Notes: a model not told the origin generated them from the sequence alone. Counted from the first letter of the stretch, positions 15,537 through 24,465 are shown. The stretch: DNA of 35,652 nt from a virus (IMGVR_UViG_3300027741_000150:1-35652); one strand, 5' to 3'. Numbers and translations: made by a program.

Positions 15537-17224
15537 TATTCAATTACCTTATAATGCATTGCCTGTTTGTTAATGCTTCCATCAGCATTATACGGCATAA
15601 AAAATCCCCATTTTTCTCCCTTATGTGGTCCAGTCTTAACTACTGATTCAACAACAATTGGATTACCATTAAATGTAATTGTTTTATATACTGGGCTTTG
15701 AAAGATTGATCTTTGTGACCTTGGGCTTTTGGCCCATGCTTCTTCCATTTCTCTAGAATTAGGGGTACCTTTATAATTAGCATAAAAATCTTGCCTATCA
15801 GCTTCTTTTTCTTGTGTTGCAGCAATAGTTGCAAACATTAAAGCGTTAGATTGTTTTGGATTGGTAATATTACCAAATATCTTAGACAACATTTGAGCGT
15901 CATAATTGGATGGGTTTGATCCAAGTTGTTTGGCTTGCGGAATAATATTTTGACCCATCATTTGCTTAACGCTTATTGCATTATTTATAAAATCGGTTCT
16001 TTGGGCGCTAGTAAAGCCTAGGGCGTCAGCTACTCTTTCCGCAGCGAGTTTTATATCGGTAAACGCATTACTATCTAATTTAAGCACCCCTTTTAGTATT
16101 TGTTGCGCTTTAAATGATTGTTGCCTTGCTTCTCTAGAAGCATCCGGCGCAGCGATAATTAGCTTTGTACCAGCATCACTAAAAGCAGTAGCCACCGCTT
16201 GTTCTTGCGGGGTTGGGCCACGATTTGACTCGGGAGAAGGTTGAGTTGCTTGACCCGGCGCAGGGGCAGAGGGGGGCGCTGGCTGAGGCCCCAGTCGCCC
16301 GTAAAGAATATCATTGCGGACAAGTGATTTTGATCCGTCAATATTTGTGACTTCTGTAACGCCATACGGAGCCTTTGCGGCTTCTGTGGCAGCGGTGTTT
16401 GCGCCCGTCACTTCAGCAGAAGAATTTGCAAATCCGGGGATAGTTGAAACGCTGATAACATTTCCATTTGCATCAAGGGTTGGCTGCTGCCCCTTATCCA
16501 AGCCACCATAGTATTTGCCCGCGTTGGATGGATCATGCGGATCAACAACAAAACCGTTTACATTGATAAAATCTGGCTGAGTTAGTTTTGCAATTTCAAT
16601 GTAAGGCGATGGATCAATCCCATTTTGCCTAGCAAAATTTATCAATTGCACAAGGCTAGGCGCATCCATACGCATGGCCTGTTGCGGGGTAGGCATTGCC
16701 GTTTGAGCGGATTCAACAGGCGGCATGGCCGTAGGCCCAGCCATCAACGCACTTGCTATTGCAGCGCCTGGCGCGGGCTGTGACGGGGCTGCAACAGGCT
16801 GGGCCGCCATAGTTGCGGGTTGAGCGACTGAAGGCATAGCGGCGGGTTCTGGAGCGTTTACGCTAGACTCCATAGCGGCGTATTGGTTGGGCACGGGCGC
16901 AGGGGCGCGCGCAGTGGGCGTACCGCTTAATGCATTAGGATTTCCACCAAGGAAATCACCCAAGGCAGAATAAGCTTGGTTTTGCCGTTGCTCAACCCCT
17001 TTTCTCTCTTTTAAAATATCGGCTTGCTGCTTTGCACCCATATACGTTTGCAGCACTTTGGCTAAGGCCGAGAACGGCGAGATGGGGGCCTGGATACCCT
17101 TATAGGAGCCGACTTCAATAGGCTCAGCACCTTGAGCCGCAAGGGCTTCAGCAATCTTCTGACGGCGCTGAAGTTCGGCAAGTTGGGACGCGGGACTGGT
17201 AAGGGCGATGCTAGAATTTTGCAT
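15536..17224 (-). CDS. Large internal virion (ejection) protein, paralogue of the next gene upstream
   Basis: A 562-residue protein: a helical N terminus containing GAEPIEVGSYKGIQAPIS and LQTYMGAKQQADIL, then a long Ala/Pro/Gln-rich linker (about 95-180), then a helical C-terminal region. The N-terminal 60 residues are clearly related to the 151-residue protein encoded just upstream. The linker and position between the transglycosylase and the Q-rich protein fit a DNA-ejection component. It shares its final base with the next start (TAATG). Function is inferred from position and composition, not from a recognised domain. Confidence 0.65.
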   Translation of the reverse strand: MQNSSIALTSPASQLAELQRRQKIAEALAAQGAEPIEVGSYKGIQAPISPFSALAKVLQTYMGAKQQADILKERKGVEQRQNQAYSALGDFLGGNPNALSGTPTARAPAPVPNQYAAMESSVNAPEPAAMPSVAQPATMAAQPVAAPSQPAPGAAIASALMAGPTAMPPVESAQTAMPTPQQAMRMDAPSLVQLINFARQNGIDPSPYIEIAKLTQPDFINVNGFVVDPHDPSNAGKYYGGLDKGQQPTLDANGNVISVSTIPGFANSSAEVTGANTAATEAAKAPYGVTEVTNIDGSKSLVRNDILYGRLGPQPAPPSAPAPGQATQPSPESNRGPTPQEQAVATAFSDAGTKLIIAAPDASREARQQSFKAQQILKGVLKLDSNAFTDIKLAAERVADALGFTSAQRTDFINNAISVKQMMGQNIIPQAKQLGSNPSNYDAQMLSKIFGNITNPKQSNALMFATIAATQEKEADRQDFYANYKGTPNSREMEEAWAKSPRSQRSIFQSPVYKTITFNGNPIVVESVVKTGPHKGEKWGFFMPYNADGSINKQAMHYKVIE

Positions 17225-17225
17225 T

Positions 17226-17681
17226 TTACTTTTTACCCAAAAAATCGTTTTGAAGCGTGTACCGCGCTCTCATTTTATCAAAATCTACAGCATTTTGAAA
17301 TGCGCCTTTGGCAGTAGATGTTTCTGACCAATGAGGCGTATTTTCAGGTGCGTTATCTTTAGGAATGAATTTGCTAACTTGTGATCTAGTAGCAAATTCA
17401 AGTGGATTTTTTCCTATTTGATTTGTATCACCAATGGATGTTCTATTGTTTTCACCCATAATATTATTCAAAATATCATCTTTTTGTTTTGCGCCCATAT
17501 AGGACTGCAATACCTTAGCAATGGCCTCACCGCTCGACACGGGAGCTTGGATGCCCTTATAGGACTGGACCTGCATAGGCTCGGCACCAGCGTCTTGCAT
17601 AGCCTGAGCGCGAGCCATCCGGGCCTGTTCTTCGGGCGTAAGGGCAATGCCCGCAAGGTTGACGTTCTGGTTATACATCAT
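17226..17681 (-). CDS. Short paralogue of the ejection protein N terminus
   Basis: A 151-residue protein whose residues about 25-72 (AGAEPMQVQSYKGIQAPVS, then LQSYMGAKQKDDIL) align closely with the N-terminal module of the 562-residue protein encoded next. The remaining 80 residues are polar and unrelated. Similarity is visible in the DNA as well, so a tandem duplication with loss or exchange of the C-terminal part is likely. Start 17681 or 17678 (adjacent ATGs) overlaps the preceding gene by 8-11 bases, with GGAG upstream. The duplicated N terminus may be a docking element for the virion or portal. Confidence 0.65.
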   Translation of the reverse strand: MMYNQNVNLAGIALTPEEQARMARAQAMQDAGAEPMQVQSYKGIQAPVSSGEAIAKVLQSYMGAKQKDDILNNIMGENNRTSIGDTNQIGKNPLEFATRSQVSKFIPKDNAPENTPHWSETSTAKGAFQNAVDFDKMRARYTLQNDFLGKK

Positions 17682-18366
17682 AACGCTCCAGGTTCTTCAG
17701 CATGGGCATCAGAACAGACTTTAATGCACACATATTGGCGGCATACTTTTCGTAATACGCCGGATATGTTTCTTTCATCCAAGCAACACGGTCGGCAGAA
17801 TGTTCCACAAAGGCCGTGCAGTCGTAACAATCTAAACTAGTCTGTTCCATTTTGTAATGGTCTGGCAAAGACCCGCGTTGCGATTTTACAAAATCAAAAA
17901 CTTGCTTTTCGGTCCAGTTTTCGATGGGCTGAATAAACTCAATCCCGTCTATAACTGTACCATGCCTTGCTGGCGACTTATGGGGATCATCAATACGCTG
18001 ACCGCGTATCAATTGAGATACACCCAGTTCCTTAGCCGCCCGCATCAATGGCCGTGAAATGTTATCTGCACAACATTCCAGATAGCTTTGGACCTTTACG
18101 GGTTTATCACCAGAAATAACATGCCCCAGACCAGTCCAATCAATAGGAACAACATCAGAAGGGATTCCATTGGCTTCAATATAACCCTGTTGATCGGTAT
18201 TAATTTCTACAAACTTGTTAGTTTCGCGCCTAATTTCGTCAATTAACGCAAGGGCCTCTGGATAACATTTCCCGGCATTAACCCATATGACGACAGGGTT
18301 TTGGTTGCGGTACAAGTACCAACAAGCCAAAGAATCTTTGCCGCCTGAGAAAGCTAATGCCAGCAT
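17671..18366 (-). CDS. PAPS reductase / PP-loop ATP pyrophosphatase family protein
   Basis: A 231-residue enzyme with the PP-loop SGGKDS at residues 7-12. The adenine nucleotide alpha-hydrolase fold continues through VIWVNAGKCYPEAL, and there are later cysteines (YLECC, LDCYDC) of the kind seen in PAPS/APS reductase-like and DndC/TtuA-like members. The substrate is not identifiable. Candidates are sulphate assimilation in the host, thiolation of tRNA or DNA, or another adenylation reaction. The gene lies among ejection-protein genes, sharing its start with the upstream stop (TAATG), so it is expressed late as part of the structural operon. Confidence 0.8.
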   Translation of the reverse strand: MLALAFSGGKDSLACWYLYRNQNPVVIWVNAGKCYPEALALIDEIRRETNKFVEINTDQQGYIEANGIPSDVVPIDWTGLGHVISGDKPVKVQSYLECCADNISRPLMRAAKELGVSQLIRGQRIDDPHKSPARHGTVIDGIEFIQPIENWTEKQVFDFVKSQRGSLPDHYKMEQTSLDCYDCTAFVEHSADRVAWMKETYPAYYEKYAANMCALKSVLMPMLKNLERYDV

Positions 18367-19271
18367 TAAAACGCCATCGCTGCTGCGCCGCCAAGGCTTG
18401 CAAGTCCTTGCATATTAGAATTAGCTGCACCAGCTTTAATACCATACAGATCCATAGCCGCTTGGTTCTGGGCTTGAACGCCTTGGAACACGGGAGCCGC
18501 CGCAACATTAGAACCCGTATATTGTTGGAACTGCGGGTTCTGAATTTGCGAACCAGACATGAGGGCCGTAACCTCATTGATAGGTTGGTTACGCAATGCC
18601 GTCTGTTGGGCCAAAGACTGTTGCAAAGCCGTGTTGCCAAACTGGCCCGATTGTAGGGCTTGGTTATAGCCTTGGGCATTGGCAGACATATCAAGGTTAA
18701 GGCCCTTCAAAGCCGCTTGGGTCAACAGATCGTTTTGCTGATTGCCTTGGGTACGCATGGCATTATTGTATGCCTCGCTGCCAGGCGTAATGCCTTGGTT
18801 GGCAAGCTGTTGTGCCAATGCCTCTTGCTGTTGCTGAATCTGAGGTTGAAGCCTAGACATAATGGCCGCTTGACCCGTCATCCCTGCATTGACGGGCATG
18901 GCCGCAACGCCAGACGTATCAAGACCCGTTTGCAAATTAGGCAGGTTAGGATTGAACGCCTTGCTTAACGTATCCTGTGCATTTCCAATGCCAGTTTCGC
19001 CAAGATTGGCAAATTGATGTTCAACGCGCTGTTGTGCATCCAATGTAGCTTGCGCTTCAGGCGTAAGCGTTTGGGTTACGGTGGCTTGCTTAACGCCGCC
19101 TGGCGCACCCGTATCAGACCAATTTACGGTCTGATTGCCGTAAGGACTAATAATGTTTGGATTGCTGATAACCGAAGTTTGCGTTGCCGCCTTTTCGTTG
19201 GCAATGCCTTGTTCCCGTGCAGCCGCCGCATAATCGGGCGCTGCTGGTGCTTTTGGGCTATGGAAACACAT
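18366..19271 (-). CDS. Q/N-rich internal virion protein (MC-x-PKAP type)
   Basis: A 301-residue protein beginning MCFHSPKAPAAPDYAAAA, followed by SNPNIISPYGNQTVNW and a long Q/N/A-rich helical region (about residues 85-235). This N-terminal signature is shared by internal virion or ejection proteins of many podoviruses. It ends GLASLGGAAAMAF, possibly membrane-interacting. It is probably ejected with DNA or forms part of the internal core. GGGAG lies seven bases upstream of ATG. Confidence 0.7.
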   Translation of the reverse strand: MCFHSPKAPAAPDYAAAAREQGIANEKAATQTSVISNPNIISPYGNQTVNWSDTGAPGGVKQATVTQTLTPEAQATLDAQQRVEHQFANLGETGIGNAQDTLSKAFNPNLPNLQTGLDTSGVAAMPVNAGMTGQAAIMSRLQPQIQQQQEALAQQLANQGITPGSEAYNNAMRTQGNQQNDLLTQAALKGLNLDMSANAQGYNQALQSGQFGNTALQQSLAQQTALRNQPINEVTALMSGSQIQNPQFQQYTGSNVAAAPVFQGVQAQNQAAMDLYGIKAGAANSNMQGLASLGGAAAMAF

Positions 19272-19272
19272 T

Positions 19273-19716
19273 TTATTCTCCCTCGTATCTATACATGGCG
19301 CTGACCAAGCTATAACCAGCGCGATCCATTGCGGCGGGCAACTTGTTGTTTACAACAAGATGGGCCGCAAATACATCCTCTATGCCGCAAGCCTGTAAAT
19401 GCTTTGCAGCAAACCTTAACAGGTTGCTAATTTCATGCGTCCCGCGATGTTCTGGCAACACATAGAAGAATGAATCTGTTGCCGTCAAACATCCAAAGAA
19501 CGGACAATCGGTAATCCTATAGCCAACATGGCCGCATAGTTTGCCTAAATCGTCACGCATAGTGTAATAGGCAAATTGCCCGGCTTTTTCCAAGGCTTCC
19601 ACAGCCTTCCAATTGGCCCGAAACTTTTTCTTACCAAAAAGTTCTTCCCAATGCATCGTGACAAACATGGCACATTCGGTCGAGCAATCAGCAAACTTTT
19701 CATTTGCAAAAATCAT
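19273..19716 (-). CDS. GNAT-family acetyltransferase
   Basis: A 147-residue protein with the GNAT acetyl-CoA motif VLPEHRGTHEISNLL (about residues 86-100), followed by the helix and strand order of the family (IEDVFAAHLVV) and a final GYSLVSAMYRYEGE. The start at 19716 was chosen for the ATGA overlap with the tail-hub gene, although a longer reading to 19761 is open. It lies in the structural operon next to the Q-rich internal protein. The target is unknown; it may modify a virion or host protein. A single domain without fusion is typical. Confidence 0.75.
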   Translation of the reverse strand: MIFANEKFADCSTECAMFVTMHWEELFGKKKFRANWKAVEALEKAGQFAYYTMRDDLGKLCGHVGYRITDCPFFGCLTATDSFFYVLPEHRGTHEISNLLRFAAKHLQACGIEDVFAAHLVVNNKLPAAMDRAGYSLVSAMYRYEGE

Positions 19717-21281
19717 ATGCCCGCCCATCCTTGTTGGTACACTATGTCGGTCGAAGCCCATTGAACCTCAATGCCAGAACTTAGCGTCTTAAACTGGATG
19801 CCGCCGCAATAGCCTATTCCGGTAATGCCAAGCCAGACGTTTGAAACGCTATTGCCAGCACCCCAATAACTATTGTCCCATGTTGCCGTATCCCAACTTG
19901 CATACGAAGTTGGCGTAAACGCAATAGGCGCGGTCGTATCGGAAACATCAAAATCAATGTTCATGCCAAGCGAAACGCTAGGCGAACCATTGGTGTAGAG
20001 GCTAGGCCGGGCGCGGGTAAAATACTTCTTAACGCCGCGATTGCCGAAATAGTTAAACGCCTGAATGGTCTGGGTGGCGATGTTGCTGCCAGCATCCGAA
20101 TAGGTGTTGGTCCAAGCTTTGCCCACAAAGCCATCGCCGCCAAAATACGGATCGTCAAAAAAGGTTTCCCAACAAAATGCGCCCCAGCCCGTGAATCGGC
20201 ACCAAGACTTTGTGATGGTGTTCATCACATATTGTTCTTGCTGATTGTCGGCTACAGGGACGTTAATCCAAACCGCGTTGTTCTTGGCAATATAATAAAC
20301 TTGCCAGCCAACCGCAGCATGGTTGCCGCCGTATGTCGTAGTTGCTTCCGTAATAGCCCCCTGAATCTTGTCAGAGAGGGCTACACGGGGATCAAGCCTA
20401 GATGACTGCAATGACCCTGCCATAGGCATAAGGCCGTCATACGTCAAAATGAGAAGGTCACCGCCCCATTTAAGAGTGCTACGACCGCCAATAGGCGAGC
20501 CTAGTTTCCAGACACCAATAAGCGACCATGTAGACGCGCTTGCAGGGTCGGTGCCGCTATACAGGATGACTTCGCCTTCGCTCGTTACGAACGCTAAGTT
20601 ATCGTCAACGCCATAGCCCGCATCAAGCGTCCAGGTGTCAATTGCCACAATATGACCGCCGAACCGGGCGATGGATTGCAGGTTAAGCTGTTGGGCTGCG
20701 CCGCCTACAGATGACGTTGGCAAGTACCATGCTGTTAGCGTGTTGCGGTCGATAAACCAAACGCGATTCTTAAACAGGCAGATATTGCCTAGTTTTGTGG
20801 TTGTAACGCCCGTAATGTTAATTGCCCCGACACCGGAAATACGAACCCATGTCGTTCCGTCGTAAAGCAAGGGCTGATCAGGCGCGGCGATATTGACGGC
20901 ATAAAGATAATTACCGCCGGATGTAGATACGTTGATATAGTTCCATATGCCGCCAGCAAGCCCAGTAACTATTGCAGCACCTACCGCACCGCCATTACTA
21001 ACATCGTAAAGTTTGCCTGTGGATGTTACCGCAAACAGCGCTGAGGTCGTACCGCCCGAATAGGACATTAGGGTTTGAACCTGACCGTCTAGGCCAGTCG
21101 TGTATCTTTGATAGCCGCCCCGCATCGTAAGGTTTGATACGGTAGGAAACATATTGATCATGGTAACGGCGTCTGCCGGGTCCATATTTGCAAACGAATC
21201 CCGTGCGTTCCAACCGCCTATGGGTGCAGGAATCGATGCAACATTTGCAGTAGTTTGCTGGACCAGTCGGCGCGTATCCAT
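19713..21281 (-). CDS. Tail hub / packaged-DNA stabilisation protein (P22 gp10-like)
   Basis: A 522-residue beta-rich protein. It starts with PIGGWNARDSFANMDPADAVTMINMFP, the conserved N terminus of podovirus tail-hub or DNA-stabilisation proteins. Repeated blades follow (for example ALFAVTSTGKLYDVSN, DNLAFVTSEGEVILYSG, GDLLILTYDGLMPM), as expected for a beta propeller. It plugs the portal and links the head to the needle or fibres in P22-type virions. It follows the connector gene by 3 bases. Confidence 0.8.
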   Translation of the reverse strand: MDTRRLVQQTTANVASIPAPIGGWNARDSFANMDPADAVTMINMFPTVSNLTMRGGYQRYTTGLDGQVQTLMSYSGGTTSALFAVTSTGKLYDVSNGGAVGAAIVTGLAGGIWNYINVSTSGGNYLYAVNIAAPDQPLLYDGTTWVRISGVGAINITGVTTTKLGNICLFKNRVWFIDRNTLTAWYLPTSSVGGAAQQLNLQSIARFGGHIVAIDTWTLDAGYGVDDNLAFVTSEGEVILYSGTDPASASTWSLIGVWKLGSPIGGRSTLKWGGDLLILTYDGLMPMAGSLQSSRLDPRVALSDKIQGAITEATTTYGGNHAAVGWQVYYIAKNNAVWINVPVADNQQEQYVMNTITKSWCRFTGWGAFCWETFFDDPYFGGDGFVGKAWTNTYSDAGSNIATQTIQAFNYFGNRGVKKYFTRARPSLYTNGSPSVSLGMNIDFDVSDTTAPIAFTPTSYASWDTATWDNSYWGAGNSVSNVWLGITGIGYCGGIQFKTLSSGIEVQWASTDIVYQQGWAGI

Positions 21282-21284
21282 CGT

Positions 21285-22190
21285 TTAACGCCCGTAGCCG
21301 CTGTCAGGAATATTGTCGTAGCCGATAAGGATGTTGCCCGGTCTTGGCGCAAACGAAAGGTTGGCCGCACTGGTATCCTGCGCCATAGCCGTTTCAAGCT
21401 CTGTAAGATAATCTCGGTAAAGCGCCGTTGTATCAAAGCCTTTGGCTTGAAAATACTTAAGCTTGGTGCTTAAGACCATAACCCGATCTGGATAGATGCA
21501 GGTGTCGGTATCAAGCGTAAAGCTATTCTTTACGGTTCCGCCAGCAGCCCGTGCCCAACCCTTGCTACGGTATTCGTATCCAAGATATTCGTTGGTGGAA
21601 AATCCGGGCCAGATTTGAAAATAATTGCCATAGAGACGCCACCGGATACGCGGCCCGGTGCTGATATAACCGCTAAGCAGCCATTCCCATTGCTGGGCGT
21701 CCTCAGGGCCAAGCATTTCCCAATGCTTGGATTTGTCCCATTGAGTACGAGGCACAATAGAATCGTAATCATCTGGAAGATCGTATTTCACTTTTTGGAA
21801 ATAAATGGTGCCGTCGGTAGCGGCTACAGTCGAATAGGTAGAGGCCGTCACTTGCGTGGCGGAATCGACGCTTTCGATAAACGTGGCATTGGGGAAGCCG
21901 TTGCCTACAATCATGTAGGTGGTGTCAAGACCACTGGTACTTGGAATACCAGTGATCTGACGCGTTACGGTGTTATAGGTTCCTGTGGTCGTCGTATATT
22001 CCGTAAAAAAACTGTTGGGCATCGTGAGTGCCTGCCAGTCGCTTTTACGCAATAATTCGTAACCACTAGCGTTCATCAATGCGAGTATTTGGATAACATC
22101 CTGATTGGTGTTTCCCGCAACCGAAACTGGCGTTGGGATACCAAGTTCGTTAGTGACCTGCGTCACCAACTGGAGCATCGTACTCGGCAT
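21285..22190 (-). CDS. Head-to-tail connector / adaptor (P22 gp4-like)
   Basis: A 301-residue protein with an N-terminal helical part (VTQVTNELGIPTPVS, ILALMNASGYELLR) and a middle region with LPDDYDSIVPRTQWDKSKHW. A later W-R-L-Y-G-N-Y-F-Q-I-W-P motif is characteristic of the adaptor proteins encoded between capsid and gp10-like genes in P22-type phages. It probably forms the ring between the portal and the tail hub. The start at 22190 lies 41 bases inside the preceding gene, with AAGGAAG eight or more bases upstream. Confidence 0.75.
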   Translation of the reverse strand: MPSTMLQLVTQVTNELGIPTPVSVAGNTNQDVIQILALMNASGYELLRKSDWQALTMPNSFFTEYTTTTGTYNTVTRQITGIPSTSGLDTTYMIVGNGFPNATFIESVDSATQVTASTYSTVAATDGTIYFQKVKYDLPDDYDSIVPRTQWDKSKHWEMLGPEDAQQWEWLLSGYISTGPRIRWRLYGNYFQIWPGFSTNEYLGYEYRSKGWARAAGGTVKNSFTLDTDTCIYPDRVMVLSTKLKYFQAKGFDTTALYRDYLTELETAMAQDTSAANLSFAPRPGNILIGYDNIPDSGYGR

Positions 22191-22752
22191 TTGTTTCTTC
22201 CTTCTTTGGCCGTCCTGGCCTACGAGGTTCTTCTGCCTTAGCGGCTTGAGGCAATTGAGCCATAAGCAGGGCCATTTGGGACTTTAGTTCATCAAGTTCG
22301 CTGCGGGTCTTCTCAAGTTCGGAATTGCTTTCGGTCCTATTCTTGGCCGAAAGATATTGCCTAGCCCGTTCCCGCATACCAAAGCCACCCATGCCAACGC
22401 GCTGCATTTGAGCGTCAGAGGCAGTAGCAATTTGTTCCACCGTTTGGAACTTAAGAATATGCATTTCAGACATTTGCATATGGTTAAATTCTTTGGGTTG
22501 ATCTTCATTCCACTTTTCTAAAGGCGTACCGATAAAGGCGGCGCCGGAGTTTTTAGATTGGAAATGTAGCCATTGGCGGGCAAACCGAGTCTTATGATCT
22601 TCCCGCAAAGGCTGTTCTACAATGTTTGTCTTGTCGCCTGGATTCATAATCCTAACAAAAATTGACCCCGGATAATCGGTATCATAATTGTTTTCGTAAA
22701 ACTCCACCATCATGAAGGAGTCGGCGTTAGAAACATCGCTATCCAAATTCAT
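22150..22752 (-). CDS. Head-region protein with HhH-like unit, coiled coil and AT-hook-like tail
   Basis: A 200-residue protein. Residues 101-134 (FQTVEQIATASDAQMQRVG, then RERARQYL) look like a helix-hairpin-helix-type unit seen in phage connector-region proteins. A coiled coil follows (about 140-168), then RRPGRPKK (177-184), close to the AT-hook core. It could touch packaged DNA as well as the portal or connector. The gene follows the small decoration-like gene and overlaps the connector gene by 41 bases, a large overlap implying coupling. GGAG lies eight bases upstream. Confidence 0.6.
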   Translation of the reverse strand: MNLDSDVSNADSFMMVEFYENNYDTDYPGSIFVRIMNPGDKTNIVEQPLREDHKTRFARQWLHFQSKNSGAAFIGTPLEKWNEDQPKEFNHMQMSEMHILKFQTVEQIATASDAQMQRVGMGGFGMRERARQYLSAKNRTESNSELEKTRSELDELKSQMALLMAQLPQAAKAEEPRRPGRPKKEETNAEYDAPVGDAGH

Positions 22753-22755
22753 ACA

Positions 22756-23112
22756 TTACGCTCCGATAAGGGAGACCCAGGTTGTATCGCTGGTTCCCCA
22801 GAAAATGCGACGCTTAGTGGCCGCAATAGCAACAGATGCCGCACCGTCAATGGTTGATCCGGTGGGCGGATAAACTGTCAAAATGTTAGCGCCATCATTA
22901 GCAACAACCATGCAAGCGCCATTTTCAGTCTTAAGCAACTTAACGCCACTAGATGAGGCGGTAGTGCCAACGACGTTATAAGAAACAGCAAGCTGAAGCG
23001 CGGTAGCGGCAGTGGTGCCAGTGGCCGTAAGGCCAGTAGAAGCCGTTCCGCAAATGGATTGCGTGGCAAGGGGGGACGTACCTGAACCCAAGACGCGAGA
23101 AGGAATAGTCAT
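22756..23112 (-). CDS. Small beta-rich structural protein, possible decoration protein
   Basis: A 118-residue A/T/S/G-rich protein (TASTGLTATGTTAATALQLAVS, then GVKLLKTENGACMVVANDGANILTVYPPTG). It is typical of small capsid-associated beta proteins encoded after the major capsid protein. AAGGGG lies nine bases upstream of ATG, just after a strong hairpin that could reduce its expression relative to the capsid genes. A decoration or head-tail joining role is inferred from position. Confidence 0.55.
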   Translation of the reverse strand: MTIPSRVLGSGTSPLATQSICGTASTGLTATGTTAATALQLAVSYNVVGTTASSSGVKLLKTENGACMVVANDGANILTVYPPTGSTIDGAASVAIAATKRRIFWGTSDTTWVSLIGA

Positions 23113-23136
23113 GTTAAACCCCTTTCCGAGGGAGAT

Positions 23137-23171
23137 AAGAAACGGGGGGCAACCCCTAAAGACCGCCCCCC
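23137..23171 (-). terminator. Hairpin with T-rich tail after the capsid genes (minus strand)
   Basis: On the minus strand the sequence forms GGGGGGC (23171-23165), a 14-base loop, GCCCCCC (23150-23144), then GTTTCTTATC. A 7-bp all-GC stem followed by a T-rich run is terminator-like, though the T run is imperfect. It lies after the major capsid and 88-residue genes and before the next head gene, where phages often place a partial terminator to raise capsid messages relative to later genes. Confidence 0.45.
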
Positions 23172-23179
23172 ATTAATTA

Positions 23180-23446
23180 TTACAAGGGCGATGTGGTCTT
23201 ATAGACCCAACCGTATTCGCCCGTAGCAAAGGCCGTAGCGGCGGTATAGCTACCAGCCGTGTCGGTTACGTTAAAGGACGAGTCAACCGAACAGGTGCCA
23301 GTGGCAACCGCTTCCGTAGCCTTAACGTAGACCCAAGTGTCGTTTAGGTTGCCCAACATAGGCGTACCAACAGCAAAAGCAGGGGTGGTGTTGCGGTCGG
23401 TAAATGTAACGCCAATGCTAGGAGTTGCAGCAAAAGTACTAGCCAT
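23180..23446 (-). CDS. Small structural protein after the capsid gene
   Basis: An 88-residue beta-rich protein (MASTFAATPSIGVTFTDRNTTP, then LNDTWVYVKATEAVATGTCSVDS), of the size and composition of capsid decoration or cement proteins. GGGAG lies eight bases upstream. It sits between the major capsid gene (17-base gap) and a terminator-like hairpin, so it should be expressed at capsid level. No named family. Confidence 0.6.
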   Translation of the reverse strand: MASTFAATPSIGVTFTDRNTTPAFAVGTPMLGNLNDTWVYVKATEAVATGTCSVDSSFNVTDTAGSYTAATAFATGEYGWVYKTTSPL

Positions 23447-23463
23447 GATTCAAATCTCCCTAA

Positions 23464-24465
23464 TTAAGCGATCAACACGCCTTGGAACTGAGCGCCGGAG
23501 CAGGTCAAGTTACCCGCCCAACCGATCAGTTTCACAATGGCATCTTGGTTAACGGCTTGACGTTCGCCGCCGATTGGAACGAAGTTACGGTCAACGTGAG
23601 GACGGAACATCAAATACTTGGTGTTCAGGAACCACATGTGGTTCGCGGTAGCGGCAGAACCGATACCACCATCAAGTACAACGTCCGAAGCCATACCAGC
23701 ACCGTAATACTTCAGCGAAGCAAAGCCAGCGCCAGCGGCGGTCGAACCGGAGTCCGAAATACGCTGGATGGATTGCAGAGACTGAAGATACAGGCGGTAA
23801 TAGTTGCTGTCGGCCACAATCAAGTCAGGCTTATCCGTACCACGAATAAGTTGGACGGCGAGTGCGTCCATGTACTGCTGAATGTTGGAAGCCGTAACAG
23901 CCGAACCACCGTCGGTACCGCCCGAATACTTAACCGAACGCCAGAAGGAGAACGAGGCGCGGTTAATGCCGCCGTAAGTGCCGGAAGAAGGCGCGTCAGG
24001 AACAGCCGCAGCCAGACCCGTGATGTTCTTGCCGCTGTTGCCAGTCCCATCAAGATAGATGTCGCCGCCAAGACGGTTAGCCAATTGAGCTTCAGCCACG
24101 TTCATGCGACCGTCAAGCAGGTCAATAATGGCTTCCTTGCCGCTGTTTTGAATCATTTCCAGACCGGAAATGGTAACAGCCGAAGCATATTGAGTGATGC
24201 TAAATTGAGCAGCCGAGATTGGCGAATTTTGCGACACGTTCAACACTTCATAGCCGGAATAGCTGTTGGTGTTGTTGGTCGTGGAGTCGTTGTACATGAT
24301 TTCTTGCAAAATCACGTTACCACCGGAGAACGTCTTGACGTTGCCACGGTCCTTAAGACGGCGAAGCAAGGCGTTGTTGTTCGTCACGTTGTCAGCGAGT
24401 TCACCACTGCGGCTTTGGATATTAGTCGCAATGATGTCGCTGATCGAGGAATTGGCGAATGCCAT
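23464..24465 (-). CDS. Major capsid protein
   Basis: A 333-residue protein with the layout of an HK97-fold capsid protein of P22-type podoviruses. It has an N-terminal helical part (SDIIATNIQSRSGELADNV), an E-loop-like stretch (FSGGNVILQEIMYND), a conserved IDLLDGRMNVAEAQLANRLGGDIYLDGTG, and a long C-terminal domain with the spine helix (IQQYMDALAVQLIRG). No N-terminal prohead-protease delta domain is obvious. Order after the scaffold supports this. GGGAGA lies seven bases upstream. A large antisense reading frame opposite this gene is treated as chance. Confidence 0.85.
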   Translation of the reverse strand: MAFANSSISDIIATNIQSRSGELADNVTNNNALLRRLKDRGNVKTFSGGNVILQEIMYNDSTTNNTNSYSGYEVLNVSQNSPISAAQFSITQYASAVTISGLEMIQNSGKEAIIDLLDGRMNVAEAQLANRLGGDIYLDGTGNSGKNITGLAAAVPDAPSSGTYGGINRASFSFWRSVKYSGGTDGGSAVTASNIQQYMDALAVQLIRGTDKPDLIVADSNYYRLYLQSLQSIQRISDSGSTAAGAGFASLKYYGAGMASDVVLDGGIGSAATANHMWFLNTKYLMFRPHVDRNFVPIGGERQAVNQDAIVKLIGWAGNLTCSGAQFQGVLIA

